Source of the DNA: Teredinibacter turnerae
GTDB lineage: Bacteria > Pseudomonadota > Gammaproteobacteria > Pseudomonadales > Cellvibrionaceae
Assembly: GCF_037935975.1 (NCBI RefSeq)
Contig: NZ_CP149817.1
Location: 4,216,001-4,280,000 of the forward strand
Direction: 5' to 3'
DNA: 64,000 nt
The position numbers were made by a program, and so were the translations under genes. The notes below the pieces were generated by a model. That model made no database searches. It had not been told where the DNA came from and saw only the letters and a program-made list of their open reading frames with translations. Below, piece after piece: positions 60,169 to 64,000 of the stretch. Each line of letters starts with the position of its first letter. The stretch's first letter is position 1.

Positions 60169-60465
60169 TTACTCACCAGACTCAAAGTCGATCTCGGACC
60201 CTTCGGCCAGAGTGACATAAGCCTTTTTCCAATCGCTGCGACGGCCCATGCCATAGCGAGTGCGTTTGGTTTTGCCTTTAACGTTGAGAACGCGAACACC
60301 CTCAACACTTACATTAAACAGCTTTTCTACAGCAGCTTTGATCTCGGACTTGCTCGCATCACTGACAACTTTAAACACTGCCTGATTAGCGATTTCAGCA
60401 GCCATTGCCGCCTTTTCGGAAATTACCGGCCCAAGCAAAACTTTGTACAGGCGCTCCTGGTTCAT
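60169..60465 (-). CDS. rplW: 50S ribosomal protein L23
   Basis: 98 residues; docking site for trigger factor and SRP at the tunnel exit. [20 protein letters not shown] and [20 protein letters not shown] are typical. Overlaps rplD by 4 bases. Confidence 0.98.
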   Translation of the reverse strand: MNQERLYKVLLGPVISEKAAMAAEIANQAVFKVVSDASKSEIKAAVEKLFNVSVEGVRVLNVKGKTKRTRYGMGRRSDWKKAYVTLAEGSEIDFESGE

Positions 60466-61076
60466 GCCAGCACCTCCTCAAGTTTTTTAACAGCAGACAC
60501 AGTCATTACAACCTTTTCGAAACGAATCAGGCTGACCGGATCAATGGCCTGAACATCGCGCACATCAACTTTATGTAAGTTACGAGCGGCGAGGTACAGA
60601 TTTTCGCTAACCTGCTCACTAACGATCAATACGTCAGCCAGATCAAACTCAGCAAGCTTCTGAACCAGAACTTTGGTTTTTGGCGTTTCGAGATCAAACT
60701 CTTCAACCACAACCAAACGCTCTTGACGAGCCAGCTCAGAAAGAATGCAACGCAGAGCAGCGCGATACATTTTCTTGTTCAGCTTCTGTTCAAAATCGCG
60801 AGGCTGAGCAGCGAAAGAAACACCACCTGCACGCCAGATCGGACTGCGAATGGTACCTGCTCGCGCACGACCAGTACCTTTTTGACGCCAAGGCTTTTTA
60901 CCGCCACCAGATACCGCTGCGCGGTTTTTCTGTGCTTTGGTACCCTGACGCGAGCTCGCCATATAGGCGACAACCGCCTGATGAACAAGATCTTGATTAA
61001 ATTCTTTACCAAAGGCCACTTCGGAAACCGCAACGGTACCTTTAGCGCCCTGTGGAGTAACAATACTTAATTCCAT
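60462..61076 (-). CDS. rplD: 50S ribosomal protein L4
   Basis: 204 residues with the long basic tunnel loop [20 protein letters not shown]. In E. coli L4 represses the S10 operon through its leader; the leader before rpsJ is short here (see the rpsJ-rplC spacer). Confidence 0.99.
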   Translation of the reverse strand: MELSIVTPQGAKGTVAVSEVAFGKEFNQDLVHQAVVAYMASSRQGTKAQKNRAAVSGGGKKPWRQKGTGRARAGTIRSPIWRAGGVSFAAQPRDFEQKLNKKMYRAALRCILSELARQERLVVVEEFDLETPKTKVLVQKLAEFDLADVLIVSEQVSENLYLAARNLHKVDVRDVQAIDPVSLIRFEKVVMTVSAVKKLEEVLA

Positions 61077-61096
61077 GGTCGATTCCCCCGGGTGAC

Positions 61097-61741
61097 TTAA
61101 CCGTTGTTACGCAGCTTGACAGCGGGACGAATAAACACGTCACCACCAGGAGCACCCGGAACAGCGCCCTTGATCAACAACAAATTGCGTTCAACATCGA
61201 CCCTAACCACTTCAAGATTCTGAGTCGTTACACGCTCAGCACCCATATGGCCGGACATCTTTTTGCCTTTCATTACGCGCCCTGGAGTTTGACATTGGCC
61301 AATAGAACCAGGGGCTCGATGCGAGAGAGAGTTACCGTGAGTAGCGTCTTGCGTGCGGAAATTCCAACGCTTAACAGTACCGGCAAAACCCTTACCTTTA
61401 GAAGTGCCCGTAACATCAACCATTTGACCAGCTTCGAAAGCTTCTACGGTCAGTTGACCACCAACTTCAAAAGCTTCGCCAGCTTCGTTGCGCAATTCCC
61501 AAACGCCGCGACCGGCTTCGGTTTGCGCTTTAGCAAAGTGACCTGCTTCAGCTTTGGTGACACGGGAGGCTCGACGAGACCCTACGGTTACTTGCACAGC
61601 GGCATAACCGTCGGTTTCTACGCTCTTAACCTGAGTGATGCGATTGGGATCAACCTCAATCACAGTGACAGGAACGGATAAACCATCGTCAGTAAAAATG
61701 CGTGTCATGCCGCTCTTGCGGCCGACAATTCCAATCGTCAT
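61097..61741 (-). CDS. rplC: 50S ribosomal protein L3
   Basis: 214 residues; [20 protein letters not shown] at the start and the [20 protein letters not shown] methylation-region block are typical. Separated from rpsJ by an unusually long 136-base spacer. Confidence 0.99.
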   Translation of the reverse strand: MTIGIVGRKSGMTRIFTDDGLSVPVTVIEVDPNRITQVKSVETDGYAAVQVTVGSRRASRVTKAEAGHFAKAQTEAGRGVWELRNEAGEAFEVGGQLTVEAFEAGQMVDVTGTSKGKGFAGTVKRWNFRTQDATHGNSLSHRAPGSIGQCQTPGRVMKGKKMSGHMGAERVTTQNLEVVRVDVERNLLLIKGAVPGAPGGDVFIRPAVKLRNNG

Positions 61742-61877
61742 TTTTTTAACCTCTCAGTGTACGGGGCTTTCCCCTACCAACCTTAAAGAAGTGTTGGTGG
61801 ACCCGCTACGGCCGCCCATTTCAGAGCGTTACACAAAAATGGCTCCCACATATCGTGGAAGAATTCTATCTGAAGCT
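61742..61877 (-). promoter_or_regulatory. Structured spacer between rpsJ and rplC
   Basis: 136 bases, read on the minus strand. ACCAAC pairs with GTTGGT around an 11-base loop, followed by a GGGG-AAAG-CCCC hairpin directly ahead of the rplC ribosome binding site (GAGAGG). A TAGAAT near its upstream end could be a -10, with a poor -35. Possible site of regulation for rplC onward. Confidence 0.4.
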
Positions 61878-62222
<345 letters not shown>

Positions 62223-62266
62223 TCAGCAGTGAACAAAAAATATGCCCCGGCTGAAATGAGGGCGCA

Positions 62267-62295
62267 ATTCTAATGAGCGCAGGGAGGGCTGTCAA
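62267..62295 (-). promoter_or_regulatory. Consensus sigma-70 promoter of the S10 operon
   Basis: On the minus strand TTGACA (62290-62295), 17-base spacer and TAGAAT (62267-62272), with a GC-rich discriminator after the -10 as expected for stringently controlled genes. The leader to rpsJ is about 70 bases. Confidence 0.9.
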
Positions 62296-62340
62296 CCGCA
62301 AAATCGATTATTTTTTAGCTGCCAGTTACAGTGGGGAGAG

Positions 62341-62365
62341 GCGCCAGACAAAGGTTGTCTGGCGC
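62341..62365 (-). terminator. Hairpin downstream of the OmpA-domain gene, no T-tract
   Basis: Perfect 11-bp stem GCGCCAGACAA/TTGTCTGGCGC with a 3-base loop, 11 bases after the stop of the OmpA-domain gene and upstream of the S10 promoter. Lacks a T-tract. Confidence 0.6.
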
Positions 62366-62375
62366 GCCAAAGATA

Positions 62376-63806
62376 CTAGATTCCAGGGGCTTTCAGCAAC
62401 ACGTCAATGCGGCGATTCCGTTTGCGCCCCTCGCGCGTTTCGTTGTTGGCAATCGGCTGTGACTCGCCGTAGCCATAGGCCTCAATTGCTCCCGCCGCAA
62501 GATCATTCATATTTACCAGCAGATACTGACGAACCGCGTTAGCCCGGTCCTCGGACAACGTCTGGTTGGCTTGCGTACTGCCAAAAGAATCCGTATGACC
62601 CTCCACTACAACGGTGTACCCCGGATACATGCGCACAGCCTGCTCAACTTTTTGCAAGAGTGCGTAGTTAGAGGCATTTACCTGCGCACTGCCCGGATCA
62701 AAGTTTAAGCCCACCATGCGAATTAAAACATTGTCACCCTGGCTTAGCACCATCGCTTCATCCCGACGAAAATAATCGGATACGCGCCGCAGCCGTTCGC
62801 GTGCTTCTTCCTCCTGTTTTAGCCGCTCTGATTGAATACCTAATTTGGTTTCCAATGCAGCAAACTCCTGGTCCAGCTGTGCGTAGCGTGCTTTGAGCTC
62901 ATCCAGTTCATGGGAATCCGCCGTCAGCTGTTGGATTCTTTTTACAATTGCAGCAACCGGAGCGTCAAAGCCCTGGTCAAATTCCGCAACCAGGTCCAGC
63001 TCGCCCGCTATGGTGGCGACCGGAAGCTCCTGCTGCAGCAACAATTGCTCTGGCGTGATCTCTTTGCGTTTTAGTGCTTCAAGCTGATCAGCCAGATAAA
63101 TGGCGTGCTTGGCTTCATAGAACGCTTCTTTCACCAAGGCGCGCGGCTTGTCTGTATCGTACCGGTTTTCGCTCAGTTCTGTTTCCGCTGCCGCCAGTAG
63201 ATCATTAGCCTTGGCGAAGGTTTCGGGAGCGTAGCGTTTCACTTTTAACGCCGCGGCTTCGTCGATCTTGGCTCGCGTCTGATTGAGGTAGTTGCCTTTA
63301 ATCGCGATCAGCTCAGCCTCGCGATAGAGCGTTTCTGCGTCATCCGCTTTACCTTGCGCCCGCTCAAGACTGCCGGTTTCGAGGGTTTTGGTTGCGAGCA
63401 GGAAACGTGTTTCCGCCTTCTCCCAGGTTTCGGTTGCCAACGCCATTGCATCGACACCTTTAGCGTCGGTACGCGCTTGCAAGGCCGCTTTAAACGACAT
63501 TTGAGCAACCTTTGCGGTCTTGGTTGCCAACCGCAGGAACTGAGTCGCCTCATCCAGGTCTTTCTCTACCTTGCTGACATTCTGTTTGCGTTCATACCGC
63601 GTTCGTGCACTTTGATAGGCGGCAACGCCTTTACCGTAGCTGACAGGCGCCAGCACATCAGCAAGCTCGTTCTGCGCTTCCGCGAGCGCACTGCGGGCAG
63701 ACGCGAACAGGGTATTTTCCAGCTCGTCGGCAAAGCCTGGCGCGGCAGAAATAGAAATAGAAATAGAGAAAAACAAAAATAACAAAGATAAAAAGCGGTT
63801 GCGCAT
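62376..63806 (-). CDS. OmpA-domain envelope protein with DUF4398-like helical region
   Basis: 476 residues. Signal peptide (LSLLFLFFSISISISAAPGFA), a long alpha-helical/coiled-coil region (about 25-345) of the DUF4398 type with repeated AxxxLxxAExE patterns, then a C-terminal OmpA domain (about 360-476) with NFDPGSAQVN, VVEGHTDSFGS and NQTLSEDRANAVRQYL that binds peptidoglycan. ATG at 63806 has AGAGGTG upstream; an upstream in-frame start would spoil the signal peptide. No lipobox. It probably links the outer membrane or periplasm to the cell wall; exact role unknown. Confidence 0.85.
   Translation of the reverse strand: MRNRFLSLLFLFFSISISISAAPGFADELENTLFASARSALAEAQNELADVLAPVSYGKGVAAYQSARTRYERKQNVSKVEKDLDEATQFLRLATKTAKVAQMSFKAALQARTDAKGVDAMALATETWEKAETRFLLATKTLETGSLERAQGKADDAETLYREAELIAIKGNYLNQTRAKIDEAAALKVKRYAPETFAKANDLLAAAETELSENRYDTDKPRALVKEAFYEAKHAIYLADQLEALKRKEITPEQLLLQQELPVATIAGELDLVAEFDQGFDAPVAAIVKRIQQLTADSHELDELKARYAQLDQEFAALETKLGIQSERLKQEEEARERLRRVSDYFRRDEAMVLSQGDNVLIRMVGLNFDPGSAQVNASNYALLQKVEQAVRMYPGYTVVVEGHTDSFGSTQANQTLSEDRANAVRQYLLVNMNDLAAGAIEAYGYGESQPIANNETREGRKRNRRIDVLLKAPGI
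63748..63765. repeat. Three tandem hexamers GAAATA within a signal peptide
   Basis: In-frame hexanucleotide repeat coding Ser-Ile dipeptides (SISISI) in the hydrophobic core of the OmpA-domain protein's signal peptide. Confidence 0.85.
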
Positions 63807-63869
63807 TTCAGCACCTCTTAGGGTGGGAATTGTCGTTATAGATCGGAATAAAGCAACGCTCCTTGCCAC

Positions 63870-64000
63870 AAGCGAGCAGGATACCTATGTACTTTAACGG
63901 AAAAGCACCCCACTAAAAAAACGTCAGGGTGTGTCGTTATTCACAAAAGCGCACGTTTTCAGCGGATATCACGCCGCGCCGCTATTTCCCGGAAAGTTGC
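63870..64000. other. Right edge, no gene seen
   Basis: About 130 bases upstream of the OmpA-domain gene, probably holding its promoter; no clear hexamers or open frame. Confidence 0.4.

Overview
The window is chromosomal DNA from a gammaproteobacterium. Gene content and order (miaE, fabV, fabA-fabB, rplU-rpmA-obgE-proB, a CpsG-type phosphomannomutase, galU, a YajR-like transporter with ssb and uvrA, and the full S10-spc-alpha ribosomal cluster) fit the Cellvibrionaceae group that includes Teredinibacter and Saccharophagus. That placement is inference from gene order and protein sequence; no rRNA gene is present to confirm it. There is no insertion sequence, phage, CRISPR array or tRNA gene, so most of the window is core genome with a few accessory islets.

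Layout. 1-360 is the start of fabV (minus). 456-5514 is a tightly packed plus-strand run: miaE, a GT-A-like glycosyltransferase, a TauE/SafE permease, an outer-membrane protein, a CPBP intramembrane protease and a DUF2058 protein. A secreted HExxH metallopeptidase lies opposite (5589-6854). 7088-10838 carries two tandem bacteriohemerythrins and a two-component pair resembling the regulators of proteobacterial dedicated sortase systems, but with no sortase nearby. 10928-15536 holds rpsT, a HisC-like aminotransferase, proB, obgE, rpmA and rplU. 16036-19906 holds fbaA, ispB and pgi.

20083-22495 is a four-gene bufferin-type operon: a small secreted four-cysteine DUF2282 peptide, a DUF692/MNIO oxidative enzyme, its DUF2063 partner and a DoxX membrane protein. 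This is the most interesting accessory system here. It ends at a perfect 51-bp palindromic terminator shared with a convergent outer-membrane barrel gene. 23656-25967 holds cpsG and galU, 26186-28009 fabA-fabB, 28147-31040 a degenerate RmlD-like protein, ssb and a YajR-like transporter. A CsgD/VpsT-like regulator (31322-32062) precedes uvrA, which converges on a cytochrome b562-like lipoprotein gene.

35478-47706 is a complete minus-strand glycogen operon, transcribed malQ-glgB-glgX-glgP-glgC-glgA. It covers ADP-glucose synthesis, chain elongation, branching, phosphorolysis, debranching and glucan transfer; galU, cpsG, pgi and fbaA elsewhere in the window link to the same hexose-phosphate pool. 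48142-62189 is the ribosomal protein cluster in canonical order, with its own consensus promoter directly upstream of rpsJ instead of being joined to fusA/tuf. The window ends with an OmpA-domain envelope protein (62376-63806).

Start sites were chosen from ribosome binding sites and family alignment from memory; domain calls are also from memory of families and were not checked by database search.
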